Shown: piece after piece, positions 36,808 through 44,631 of the stretch
Numbering within the stretch: the first letter of the stretch is position 1
Layout of the letters: each line of letters opens with the position of its first letter
Source: SABI01 sp963663665
GTDB taxonomy: Bacteria > Spirochaetota > Spirochaetia > Sphaerochaetales > Sphaerochaetaceae
NCBI GenBank assembly: GCA_963663665.2
Contig: CAXXKP010000001.1
Span: forward strand, 620,001 to 684,000
Length of the DNA stretch: 64,000 nucleotides
Direction: 5' to 3'
Notes under the pieces: generated by a model
Database searches by the model: none
What the model was told of the DNA's origin: nothing
Seen by the model: the letters and a program-made list of their open reading frames with translations, nothing else
Position numbers and translations under genes: made by a program

Positions 36808-37228
36808 CTAAACAAGCCCAACAAGAACTTTGAATTCCCTCATCTTATCTTTACTTAGATGAACTTTTTCATCGTGGGTAAATTTAGGGACACACCTTCC
36901 TCTACCCTATGGGACAACACATTCAATTCGATTCACATTGACTAAGGATTTTCGATGTGCTCTGAAAAATATATCAGGATTTAGCAACTCTTCTAATTTG
37001 GTTAGGCTCTTATCAATTATGTAATGAAGCCCTTCACTATGTAAGAATACAAGACTTTCCTCGGTAGTAAAAAAAGTCGATTGTTTCAACATCAATGAGT
37101 TTATATTCAAATCTATCTTTTACAGATATTCGTTTTAAGTAGTTCTTACTGTTACTTTTTCCATCAATAATAAAACCAAGCTTAACTACCGGTATAGAAT
37201 TCAGAAATATACTATGTTCACTATGATG
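36808..37228 (-). pseudogene. Broken LytTR-type response regulator (DNA-binding part)
   Basis: Remnant of a LytTR DNA-binding domain. Seen in order on the minus strand: RISVKDRFEYKLIDVETIDFF, a frame change in a run of seven T (plus 37069-37075), then TTEESLVFLHSEGLHYIID, the diagnostic DIFFRAHRKSLVNVNRIE, an in-frame TAG (36907-36909), and 33 further sensible codons (GRGRCVPKFTHDEK...) to a normal stop at 36808. The receiver domain is missing: the frame closes at 37229, right where the unrelated ATPase gene ends. So it is truncated, frameshifted and interrupted. Length of the homopolymer should be verified before calling the frameshift real. Confidence 0.82.
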
Positions 37229-37235
37229 CTACAAT

Positions 37236-38501
37236 TTACGGTTTCAATGCTGTGATCGGTACCACGAATACGCCATCAGGTCTACGATAGGCTGCATTTG
37301 TGAGGCCGCAGATTACACATAACGTCCTTGCAGGACGCTCAAATTTATTGTTAACTGCTAACAGCTTTGCAGCGGCATCATCAATCTGGTTCGCCCCCAA
37401 CTTGATCTCAAAGGCGGACCAGGTACCGTCCGGAAGTTCCACTACCGCATCGATCTCATCATTGCTGTAATCTTGGTAGTGCAGGAGATTGGCACCGAAC
37501 GACTGGGCATAGATTCTGAGGTCTCGTTCGCACAAAGCTTCGAACAAAAACCCAAACGTCGTTAAGTCCCCAATCAGTCTATTCTCATCGGTTATACCTA
37601 AAAGTGAGGATGCAAAAGATGGATCGACGAGATGACGTTTTTCTCCCTGTTTTATTCGAAGAGAGGATCGTATTGCAGTTGCAAACGGTTTTTGGTTTTC
37701 GATGATGAAAAGCTTTTCAAAGATATTGAGATAATCAGCTATGGTATCCTCATCGATGGTCAACTGTTCAACTCCTTGCATATCACTCTTTAGGCGTCCT
37801 CTGGATGCTGTTGTGCTCTCGTTGCGTGCAAGTGAACGAAGTAAACGACGCATCTTCGCTTCATCTCGCACTTTGTCATCTACTTTGGCTACATCATTGG
37901 TCACTACATTGTCCAAGTACTGTGTCGGAATTTTGATTGCATCTTCTGTCGGCAATCCCAAAGTTCCTGGCCAACCTCCTCTCAGGATAAACGAGGCCAA
38001 GGATTGAAGACTCACATCTCCAGTCATAACATTTTCAAGCTTTCCGTCACACAAATCCTTTAGTGACACGGTTCCAGAGGAATTACCCGACTCGAACAAC
38101 GACATGGGCATCATACGTAATCGTGCGATACGGCCAGTGCCACTATGCATAATCCCCTTATGAGACACAGTTGCGCTACCGGTGAGTATGAACTGTCCCT
38201 TTATGGTGGATTGGTCGACGTTGAACCTCACCGAATCCCAGAGCGAAGGGACTTCTTGCCATTCATCAATCAGTCGAGGTTTTTTTCCTTGGAGAGCTAG
38301 GGAAGGATCTATCTGGGCAAGTTGCCTGTTTTGGAAATTCCCAGCAGGATCACCGACAAAGAAAGTACTTTGTGAATGCTTCTGTGCAGTCCAGGTCTTT
38401 CCGCACCACTTGGGCCCCTCAATGCAGACTGCTTTGAATGAGCGAAGGTATTGTTGGACTGCTGAGTCAATAATGCGTGGTAGATAAACATCGTTTTCCA
38501 T
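37236..38501 (-). CDS. AAA ATPase with DUF4143 domain
   Basis: 421-residue ATPase. Seen: Walker A GPKWCGKT (about residues 29-36), Walker B-like PRLIDEWQEV (about residues 75-84), sensor-like ILTGSATVS, then the DUF4143 part with ILRGGWPG and a C-terminal nuclease-like core NDEIDAVVELPDG...FEIKLG (Asp, then Glu-x-Lys). Such proteins are widespread, often exchanged between genomes, and of unknown role. The gene is visibly richer in G+C than its surroundings and is flanked by broken genes, so recent acquisition is likely. GGAG precedes the ATG. Two direct repeats in its promoter may be operators. Confidence 0.85.
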   Translation of the reverse strand: MENDVYLPRIIDSAVQQYLRSFKAVCIEGPKWCGKTWTAQKHSQSTFFVGDPAGNFQNRQLAQIDPSLALQGKKPRLIDEWQEVPSLWDSVRFNVDQSTIKGQFILTGSATVSHKGIMHSGTGRIARLRMMPMSLFESGNSSGTVSLKDLCDGKLENVMTGDVSLQSLASFILRGGWPGTLGLPTEDAIKIPTQYLDNVVTNDVAKVDDKVRDEAKMRRLLRSLARNESTTASRGRLKSDMQGVEQLTIDEDTIADYLNIFEKLFIIENQKPFATAIRSSLRIKQGEKRHLVDPSFASSLLGITDENRLIGDLTTFGFLFEALCERDLRIYAQSFGANLLHYQDYSNDEIDAVVELPDGTWSAFEIKLGANQIDDAAAKLLAVNNKFERPARTLCVICGLTNAAYRRPDGVFVVPITALKP

Positions 38502-38530
38502 GGAAAGTCTCCTGCACGAAGAATACTCTG

Positions 38531-38577
38531 TTCGGTTATATTTAGCAATATTATTCGGTTATTTTTTTTATTTCCAA
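38531..38577 (-). promoter_or_regulatory. ATPase promoter with paired direct repeats
   Basis: Minus strand: TTGGAA (38572-38577), 18-bp spacer, TAATAT (38548-38553). The sequence ATAACCGAA occurs twice (38531-38539 and 38554-38562) 23 bp apart, on either side of the -10 box, about two helical turns. This would suit autoregulation. Inference. Confidence 0.45.
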
Positions 38578-38699
38578 TCGATTAAATTAACACGTTTGGA
38601 CTTATAATTTGCTCTTGTTCATGAATATCCATTTGAAAACTATTATAAAAGTAATAAGTGCAAGTGTTAACTAAGGAAATTAGTTAAACAACTACACTT

Positions 38700-39396
38700 T
38701 TATTAGTACCAAAATGAACTGTCCGCCTAAAAACGGAATAAAAAGGAAAGTCCCACAGACTTCTGCTACAATGGGTTTACCACAACTCAACAGTAGCGAG
38801 GTATCTATGGGACGAGATAAGCTTAACATAAAAAATACGTGTAGGAGAACTCATTTTTCCTGAGGAGAACGATTAATATTGCAAAACTACTACAATGGGG
38901 CAAATACATATAAAAAAATAAAAAGTCCAACACTATTAGGCAAGTTATTCGGTAAGAATGAAAGAACTATACGCAGGGAGTTACATCGAGGGAAGGTTGA
39001 ACATCTAAATACGCACCTTGAAACAATCATAGAATATAATGCTGAATATGCCCAAGCAGCTGCTGAAGATAACTATAGTCATTGAGGTCCTGAATTAAAG
39101 ATAGGTATGGACTGGGTTTTAGTGAATAAGGTTTCTCTTATGATTAAGGAGCATCATTATAGCCCCTATGCTGTTGTTCAGCATTTCAATTGAACAGGAT
39201 GGCCAAATGATACAAGGATCTGTGAAAAGACAATCTACAACTATATAGGTCTAGGACTCATTTGGGATGTAAGTGAAAAGGATTTACGGATTTACTTTAT
39301 GGTGGTAAACGGCGTAAACCATTAGGCAAACCAAGGAAGCATTCCAGAGCTATGAATGCTTCTCGAACAATAGATAAACGCCCTGTAGATGCTAAC
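38700..39396 (+). mobile_element. Remnant of an IS30-type insertion sequence
   Basis: Carries a decayed transposase (38807 on). The right boundary is sharp: transposase codons run to about 39396 and ABC permease codons begin at 39397 in the opposite direction. The left end is not defined; no matching terminal inverted repeats were identified, so the element is a fragment. Confidence 0.6.
38807..39396 (+). pseudogene. Decayed IS30-family transposase
   Basis: One reading frame from ATG 38807 (MGRDKLNIKNT) gives the IS30 N-terminal HTH region LLGKLFGKNERTIRREL, then YNAEYAQAAAEDNYSH, YSPYAVVQHFN and ICEKTIYNYIGLGLIWDVSEKDL. It is broken by in-frame TGA at 38861, 39083 and after VVQHFN; the last two stand where Arg (CGA) is expected, so C-to-T change is likely. 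A tandem duplication of GGATTTAC near 39281-39296 shifts the frame; removing one copy restores KDLLYGGKRRKPLGKPRKHS. The DDE catalytic core beyond SRTIDKRPVDAN is missing. Certainly inactive. Confidence 0.85.
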
Positions 39397-39513
39397 AAGA
39401 AAGATTGACCCAGAAAAAAGCTTGATAAGTGGAATAACGAGGAAAAAGAGGAGAAATAATGTAACTACTGCATAAGCAAGATTAAACCAAGAAAAGATCA
39501 GTTGTTTTTTCAT
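39397..39513 (-). pseudogene. 5' fragment of an ABC transporter permease
   Basis: Thirty-nine codons of a permease: MKKQLIFSWFNLAYAVV then LFLLFFLVIPLIKLF, a typical first transmembrane helix of binding-protein-dependent permeases. TTTGGAG precedes the ATG. It directly follows the solute-binding protein gene, as in an intact operon, but is replaced by IS30 sequence after codon 39. The rest of the permease and any ATPase gene are absent here. Confidence 0.75.
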
Positions 39514-39592
39514 TCTGTACTCCAAACCATACAGCCCACACTCTAGTATCTAAAGTGTGGGGTTTGTACATTACTTATTTTGTTCCTTTTGT

Positions 39593-40651
39593 TCAAATAT
39601 ATTCACCAAAAGTATCTTGGATTAAATCACGATTTGCTTCTGCAAAATCAGGATCTGGTGGATAAATTTTACCAATTCCAGAGGTGACACTCTCTAAACT
39701 AAATGGAAGTGAAGGGTCAACAACATCCGATTTTACAGGTATATAAAGATATTCAGCCCCTTTCAATTGCATCTCATCACTAAGGATATAATCAATGAAC
39801 TCTTTAGCTAAATTGGGATGTTTAGCTCCTTTTACGAGTACCATTGAGTTATCATAAATTTGAGATCCATCAGCAGGGAATACGAATCCAACAGGGTATC
39901 CTTCATCCATCGCAACAAGTGCTGGACGGGAAAGACCTATTGCTAGAACAAACTCCCCTTTGCTTACCAAAGTATAAATTCGTGAGCTAGATCCAGAATA
40001 ATAAGGCATGTTCGCATTAGTATCTTCCCAGAGCTTAGGTGCTTGATCTCCATAAATTTGGAGGGATGCAATAACATAAGAACTTGCTGTCGATGATTTA
40101 AGTGGGTTTGCACTAATTATTTGGTCTTTATATATTGGATTTCCTAGATCTTTGTATGTTTTAGGTATTGGCAGATTATAACGATCAAGAACTTGCTTGT
40201 TATACATAATACCAGTAAACATAAGCGACCACACATGATAATAGTTCTCTGGGTGACTTAGCTCTAGCTTACTAGAACCAACAGCGATAGATGGTTTGAA
40301 CCCAGGTGCATATGGTTCAAGGAGTCCATCTGCAATAGCGTGTTGGTAATTGATCATACTTCCTGCATGAACGACATCTGCTTGAGGGTTTGAAGCTTCT
40401 GATTCTAATTTCAAGAACATCGCTTCGGTCCCACCAAGATTCAATACATTTACTGTGACTCCTAGATGTTTCGCCTCAAAACCCTTCTTCATTGCCTCTG
40501 CATACTCAGCAAATATTGTGCTATACACCACGAGTTCCGTTTCACCGTGAGATGCATTAGTTGTTTCGACTTCATTACTTTCGCTCACACCTGCTGCAAA
40601 CACAGGAAGAGACATCGCAATGAGTATAATAAAAACTATAACTTTTTTCAT
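39593..40651 (-). CDS. ABC transporter substrate-binding protein (Fe3+/phosphonate type)
   Basis: 352-residue periplasmic protein of the FbpA/AfuA/PhnS-like family. Seen: signal peptide MKKVIVFIILIAMSLPVFA then AGVSES, a junction style common in spirochaetes, no lipobox Cys; ELVVYSTIFAEYAEAMKKGFE, ADVVHAGSMINYQHA, the hinge region MYNKQVLDRYNLPIPKTYKDL and AEFIDYILSDEMQ-like helix. GGAGGG precedes the ATG. Its permease is truncated just downstream, so unless partners are encoded elsewhere it is an orphan. Ligand unknown. Confidence 0.88.
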   Translation of the reverse strand: MKKVIVFIILIAMSLPVFAAGVSESNEVETTNASHGETELVVYSTIFAEYAEAMKKGFEAKHLGVTVNVLNLGGTEAMFLKLESEASNPQADVVHAGSMINYQHAIADGLLEPYAPGFKPSIAVGSSKLELSHPENYYHVWSLMFTGIMYNKQVLDRYNLPIPKTYKDLGNPIYKDQIISANPLKSSTASSYVIASLQIYGDQAPKLWEDTNANMPYYSGSSSRIYTLVSKGEFVLAIGLSRPALVAMDEGYPVGFVFPADGSQIYDNSMVLVKGAKHPNLAKEFIDYILSDEMQLKGAEYLYIPVKSDVVDPSLPFSLESVTSGIGKIYPPDPDFAEANRDLIQDTFGEYI

Positions 40652-40776
40652 CCTAAAAACCCTCCTATAAGATGTGTATGTATCGTATAAGGAGAAGCAA
40701 AAAAGGACAAAAAATTTCGTACCAATAGGGTATAACTAATGGTCAGCTGGTATAATAAGGAGCTGAACCGGAATAG

Positions 40777-40807
40777 TAAAAAAGGTGCCCTCGTTTAAAA
40801 GGCACCT
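40777..40807 (-). terminator. Terminator of nrdJ
   Basis: Seven-bp stem AGGTGCC / GGCACCT followed on the minus strand by T7, 26 bp after the nrdJ stop. Confidence 0.92.
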
Positions 40808-40832
40808 CAAATTTATATATGGTATGATCTTT

Positions 40833-43334
40833 CTAACATTCACTATGTCCACAAGAAAAACACTTTTTACATCCTTCTATATTCACAAAAGTAACATTAC
40901 CACACACTGGGCAGATATCTGGAAGAACACTCTTAGAGATATCCCCTTCAAAACCTAGATCAAATTGTTTTGCTTTGAATTGGGCATCTTCTTCATCTGG
41001 AAGCTCTGGGTATGAATCCTCACCTTGAGAAACCCCAATGTGCTCTTCTAATACTTGTGCAACGGCATCCGGCAAACTCATCACACGATTCTTCCCAAAT
41101 CCCATCGGTCTTCCAGAGCCGATTCCTCTTAGTTGTGCTATCACGGCTTTAGCTCTCTGAAGCGGAGTAAGAGGAGAAGGCATCCTTAATAGGAGGCTCA
41201 CAAGACGGCCAAGTCCTTCTGCATCAGCTGAAACATCAGAACCAACTTTTGCGACATTAATAAAGACTTCAAAAGGTTCGTTTGAATTTTTTCCATCTGA
41301 ATTGATAGTAATGTAAGCTGTTCCAATTGGTGTAGCTTTTCTGTAAGTAGTTCCATGCAATACAGTAGATCGAACCCTAGATTTTAATTCTTCGGTTAAT
41401 GATACTAGTGGTTTCTCTTCTTTTTTCTCTTCTGATTTAGCGATTAAAACCTGAGAATCTCTAGAACCATCTCGATAGGTTGTTCCACCTTTACATCCTG
41501 TATCATAGAGCAATTCATATAAATCAGCTGTCTGTTCAACAGTGTAGTCTCTAGGAGTATTACCTGTTTTTGAGATACTTGAATCAACCCATCTTTGAAT
41601 TGCAGCTTGAACATGAACATGCCCTTCAGGAGAAAGATCCATTGCTGAAACAAAATATTCTGGCTTCTTTTCACCTGGATGAGCTTTAACCCATTCATCA
41701 TAGATAGCAACACGCTCAATGTTCGACCCCATTCTACCGACTCTTTCCCATTCCCAGAAATAATATGGTTCAATTCCGGTACTGGTGCCAACCATAGTTC
41801 CTGTTGTTCCAGTAGGTGCTTGAGTAAGAAGAGTGACGTTTCTCATCCCTTTTTCACGCACTAAAGTTCTCACCTCTTCTGGCATCTGCAACATAAATCC
41901 ACTTTGCAAAAACTTTTCAGCATTAAAGAGGGGAAATGAGCCTTTTTCTTCAGCAAGGTTTGTACTCTCTGTATAGGCTTCTACACAAATAAATTTATAG
42001 AGTTTATCAATAAATTCAATAGATGCGGGGCTCCCATAGCCTAATTCTAAGCGAATGAGCATATCGGCAAGACCCATAGTACCAAGTCCAACCCTTCTTT
42101 CGCCTTGTTGTTGAATCCTATTCTCTTCATAAAAATAAGGAGTATCGTCAATGACATCATCTAAGAATCTCACTGAAGAACGAACAGCTCTTCCTAAATC
42201 ATCCCAGAGTACTTTATGATCATCTACAAATCTTGATAAATTTATTGAACCTAGATTACATACTCCCCATGGAGGAAGACCTTGCTCACCACACGGATTG
42301 GTACATTGAATACTGCTGTAATACCAGCTATTAGACATCCTGTTATAGCGGTCAACAAAGAAAACTCCAGGTTCTGCAGAAGCCCATGCACTTTCAATGA
42401 TTGCATTCCAAATTGTACGAGCTTTTTGTGTTTGGTAAGGAATTATCTTCTTTCCAAGAGATTGCCATCTATTCAAATCCCCATCCCAAACTTCATTATA
42501 ATCAGGATCTGAAGTGTCTGGGAAATAGGTAATCCAATCTCCATCAGCACGCACTGCATCCATAAAGTCGTCTGTTATACCTACACTAATGTTTGCATTA
42601 ACAATCTTATCCATCTCTCTTTTACTATTAATGAAATCAAGGATATCTGGGTGCCATACATTAAGGATGAGCATTAGAGCACCTCGACGAGATCCTCCCT
42701 GTTCAATAAGACCTGTAACAAAAGAAAAGAGTGCTCCCCAAGAAACAGATCCGCTCGATCTTCCGTTTACACCTTTTACATAAGAATGTTTTGGACGTAA
42801 TGATGAGAGGTTCATACCAACCCCACCACCACGGCTCATAATCTCTGTCATTTGCCCTAACGAGGTAATGATACCACCTCGGCTATCCTTAGGAGAAGGA
42901 ATTACATAGCAATTAAAATAGGTAAGGTTCTGATCAGTCCCCGCACCAGTGAGAATTCGTCCAGCTGGGACAAATTTCCAATCTTCAAGTAGCCAATTGA
43001 ATTCTTTCTCCCAATTCTTTTGATTTGCTTTGCTTTCTTGGAGACTCATCCCTTTTGCTACACGAGCTAACATTTCATCAGGAATTGTTTCAATTGGTTT
43101 ATCAACTGTCTCTCTCGTCGCCTCTACAACAGTCCCATCTTCTAACTTCACAGAAAGATCATCTTGGTTCATTGAGATAATATTCCCAATCTCTCTTTGC
43201 CCTGTTTTAGGATTACTAACGACTACAACAAGATCTCCGACTTTTAAAGTATCTTTCTTTGCATCTTTTTGTGCATATCTATCTAGAAATATTTTACGTC
43301 CTAGAGGCGTGAGTGTATTAGGTGTTGATGACAT
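40833..43334 (-). CDS. nrdJ: Adenosylcobalamin-dependent ribonucleotide reductase (class II)
   Basis: Makes deoxyribonucleotides using coenzyme B12, working with or without oxygen. 833 residues. Seen: LTYFNCYVIPSPKDSRGGI, NANISVGITDDFMDAV, the active-site TNPCGEQGLPPWGVCNLGSINL, APTGTTGTMVGTSTGIEPYY, and a C-terminal CPVCGNVTFVNIEGCKKCFSCGHSEC-type cysteine set (two CxxC pairs) for reduction or metal binding. Start ATG 43334 has GGGGG eight bases upstream inside a potential fold. Only reductase in the window; the cell therefore needs cobalamin unless another class exists elsewhere. Confidence 0.95.
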   Translation of the reverse strand: MSSTPNTLTPLGRKIFLDRYAQKDAKKDTLKVGDLVVVVSNPKTGQREIGNIISMNQDDLSVKLEDGTVVEATRETVDKPIETIPDEMLARVAKGMSLQESKANQKNWEKEFNWLLEDWKFVPAGRILTGAGTDQNLTYFNCYVIPSPKDSRGGIITSLGQMTEIMSRGGGVGMNLSSLRPKHSYVKGVNGRSSGSVSWGALFSFVTGLIEQGGSRRGALMLILNVWHPDILDFINSKREMDKIVNANISVGITDDFMDAVRADGDWITYFPDTSDPDYNEVWDGDLNRWQSLGKKIIPYQTQKARTIWNAIIESAWASAEPGVFFVDRYNRMSNSWYYSSIQCTNPCGEQGLPPWGVCNLGSINLSRFVDDHKVLWDDLGRAVRSSVRFLDDVIDDTPYFYEENRIQQQGERRVGLGTMGLADMLIRLELGYGSPASIEFIDKLYKFICVEAYTESTNLAEEKGSFPLFNAEKFLQSGFMLQMPEEVRTLVREKGMRNVTLLTQAPTGTTGTMVGTSTGIEPYYFWEWERVGRMGSNIERVAIYDEWVKAHPGEKKPEYFVSAMDLSPEGHVHVQAAIQRWVDSSISKTGNTPRDYTVEQTADLYELLYDTGCKGGTTYRDGSRDSQVLIAKSEEKKEEKPLVSLTEELKSRVRSTVLHGTTYRKATPIGTAYITINSDGKNSNEPFEVFINVAKVGSDVSADAEGLGRLVSLLLRMPSPLTPLQRAKAVIAQLRGIGSGRPMGFGKNRVMSLPDAVAQVLEEHIGVSQGEDSYPELPDEEDAQFKAKQFDLGFEGDISKSVLPDICPVCGNVTFVNIEGCKKCFSCGHSEC

Positions 43335-43386
43335 GGTGATTCCCCCTACATATAACTACCCGCAGGTTAGCGGGCTAATTCACCAT
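43333..43386 (-). promoter_or_regulatory. Possible structured leader controlling nrdJ translation
   Basis: Minus-strand RNA can form an outer 7-bp stem ATGGTGA (43380-43386) with TCACCAT (43333-43339), which includes two bases of the start codon, enclosing a hairpin CCCGC/GCGGG (43359-43374) and the GGGGG ribosome site (43342-43346). This would hide the start. It is too short for a cobalamin riboswitch. Confidence 0.45.
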
Positions 43387-43452
43387 AGCACATTCACATT
43401 CTAGACGCAATAGGAAATATCTATAGATAGTGGCATGTTTTTTTTCTTACGC

Positions 43453-43480
43453 TATATATAGTGTAAATATAGGATTACAA
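43453..43480 (-). promoter_or_regulatory. Promoter of nrdJ
   Basis: TTGTAA (43475-43480), 16-bp spacer, TATATA (43453-43458) on the minus strand, giving a leader of about 110 nt. Confidence 0.5.
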
Positions 43481-43514
43481 TAAAACCTATATCACTCTAA
43501 AGAAACTCATTTAA

Positions 43515-44564
43515 TTAGCTATTTTCACATACTGTAAACAATAGAGAGACTAGTTGCTGATAATCATATAGTGAGCAAACTCCGTTATGACTATGTGCAT
43601 AACGAACTGGAACTCCAACAACAATTGATTCAATTCCTCTCTGAGCTAATGCTAGTTCCATAGCATCAGTACCTCCGCCCTTACGCACTGTTTTTTGGAT
43701 TTGTATAGATTTTTTCTTCGTAACATCTGTAACAAAAGAGAGTAGTTTAGGACTTCCAATATGGGTTGGATCAAAAATTCTCACATGAGCACCTTTACCA
43801 ACACAGGTTTGAGGCCTTTGCGGACCACCAGGAACATCATCTGCAGGAGCTCCTTCTACAACTAAGGCAATATCTGATTTGATATAGTTTGCTAAGACAC
43901 TAGCTCCTCTCACACCAACCTCTTCTTGAACACTGAAGGCAAGAATTACTGTTGAAGAGACAGGATAAATGGTCAATTTATGCGCTAATTCTATGAGAGC
44001 GGCAACACCTATTCGATCATCAAAGGCTTTTGAGAAGAGAAGTCCGCTTCTTTTATTGTAATAGAAAGGAGAGACTGCAGTAACTAAGCATCCGAGTTCT
44101 ATATGATAATCAACAAAAACACTCTCTGCACTAAGAGCTCCAATATCAACAAAGATATCTTCTATATCGGGAACTGCTATAGGAGCATCTTTCTTGAGAA
44201 AGTGAGGAGATATTTGTCCAATAATCCCTCGAATAGACTCTCCTTCTGTATTAAGGATGTCTACAGGAGATGAAGGTAACGTGAGAGTATTCCACCGCCC
44301 TAGCATAGCAAGCCTTAAAAACCCATTAGGAAGAATATCGCTCACCATAAAACCAACCTCATCCATATGGCTCGCACAGAGAACTGTCGACCCATCCTTT
44401 TTGGTTCCTGGGATGGTACATAGAAGATTTCCAATTGCATCTTTCTCTATTTTTGAATTCAAAGGAAGAAGAGACTCAACTAATGAAGCAATTATCTCTT
44501 CATTTCCACTAAGCCCATTGGCTTGGGTAAGCTTTTCGATTATTTCGATTGATTGGTATTTCAT
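43515..44564 (-). CDS. M42 family metallo-aminopeptidase
   Basis: 349-residue dinuclear-metal aminopeptidase (glutamyl aminopeptidase/endoglucanase M family), forming large cytoplasmic tetrahedral complexes in relatives. Seen: ANGLSGNEE, the metal ligand CASHMDEVGFMV (about residues 63-74), KAFDDRIGVAAL (about residues 175-186), the catalytic QEEVGVRGA (about residues 210-218), GGGTDA and the final metal His in RYAHSHNGV. Complete. No ribosome site; the promoter -10 box ends eight bases before the ATG, so the message is probably leaderless. Confidence 0.92.
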   Translation of the reverse strand: MKYQSIEIIEKLTQANGLSGNEEIIASLVESLLPLNSKIEKDAIGNLLCTIPGTKKDGSTVLCASHMDEVGFMVSDILPNGFLRLAMLGRWNTLTLPSSPVDILNTEGESIRGIIGQISPHFLKKDAPIAVPDIEDIFVDIGALSAESVFVDYHIELGCLVTAVSPFYYNKRSGLLFSKAFDDRIGVAALIELAHKLTIYPVSSTVILAFSVQEEVGVRGASVLANYIKSDIALVVEGAPADDVPGGPQRPQTCVGKGAHVRIFDPTHIGSPKLLSFVTDVTKKKSIQIQKTVRKGGGTDAMELALAQRGIESIVVGVPVRYAHSHNGVCSLYDYQQLVSLLFTVCENS

Positions 44565-44572
44565 AATGATTA

Positions 44573-44601
44573 ATTATAAGAAAAGGCCCCTCATATAGCA
44601 A
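44573..44601 (-). promoter_or_regulatory. Promoter of the M42 peptidase, inside the gdhA terminator
   Basis: TTGCTA (44596-44601), 17-bp spacer, perfect TATAAT (44573-44578), eight nucleotides before ATG 44564. The -35 box lies in the loop of the gdhA terminator hairpin and the spacer crosses its 3' arm and T-tract. Confidence 0.65.
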
Positions 44602-44610
44602 TAGAGGGGC
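44581..44610 (-). terminator. Terminator of gdhA
   Basis: Seven-bp stem GCCCCTC / GAGGGGC (44604-44610 and 44586-44592), 11-nt loop, followed on the minus strand by CTTTTCTT, 22 bp after the gdhA stop. Confidence 0.85.
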
Positions 44611-44631
44611 GAATAGTAATTATTAAAAGAA

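Noticed and set aside
38807..39300. TGA read as an amino acid (recoded stop) in the transposase-like frame
   Set aside because: Intact genes here, such as the XDH-like large and FeS subunits, end with TGA, and the same frame also has a frameshifting duplication; decay is simpler.
39322..39525. 67-residue minus-strand frame taken as one gene
   Set aside because: Only its first 39 codons after ATG 39513 are permease-like; the rest is the reverse complement of transposase sequence.
43335..43514. Cobalamin riboswitch before nrdJ, hinted by GCCACT in the leader
   Set aside because: The leader is only about 110 nt, the box lies at its 5' end instead of its 3' part, and the conserved core could not be assembled.
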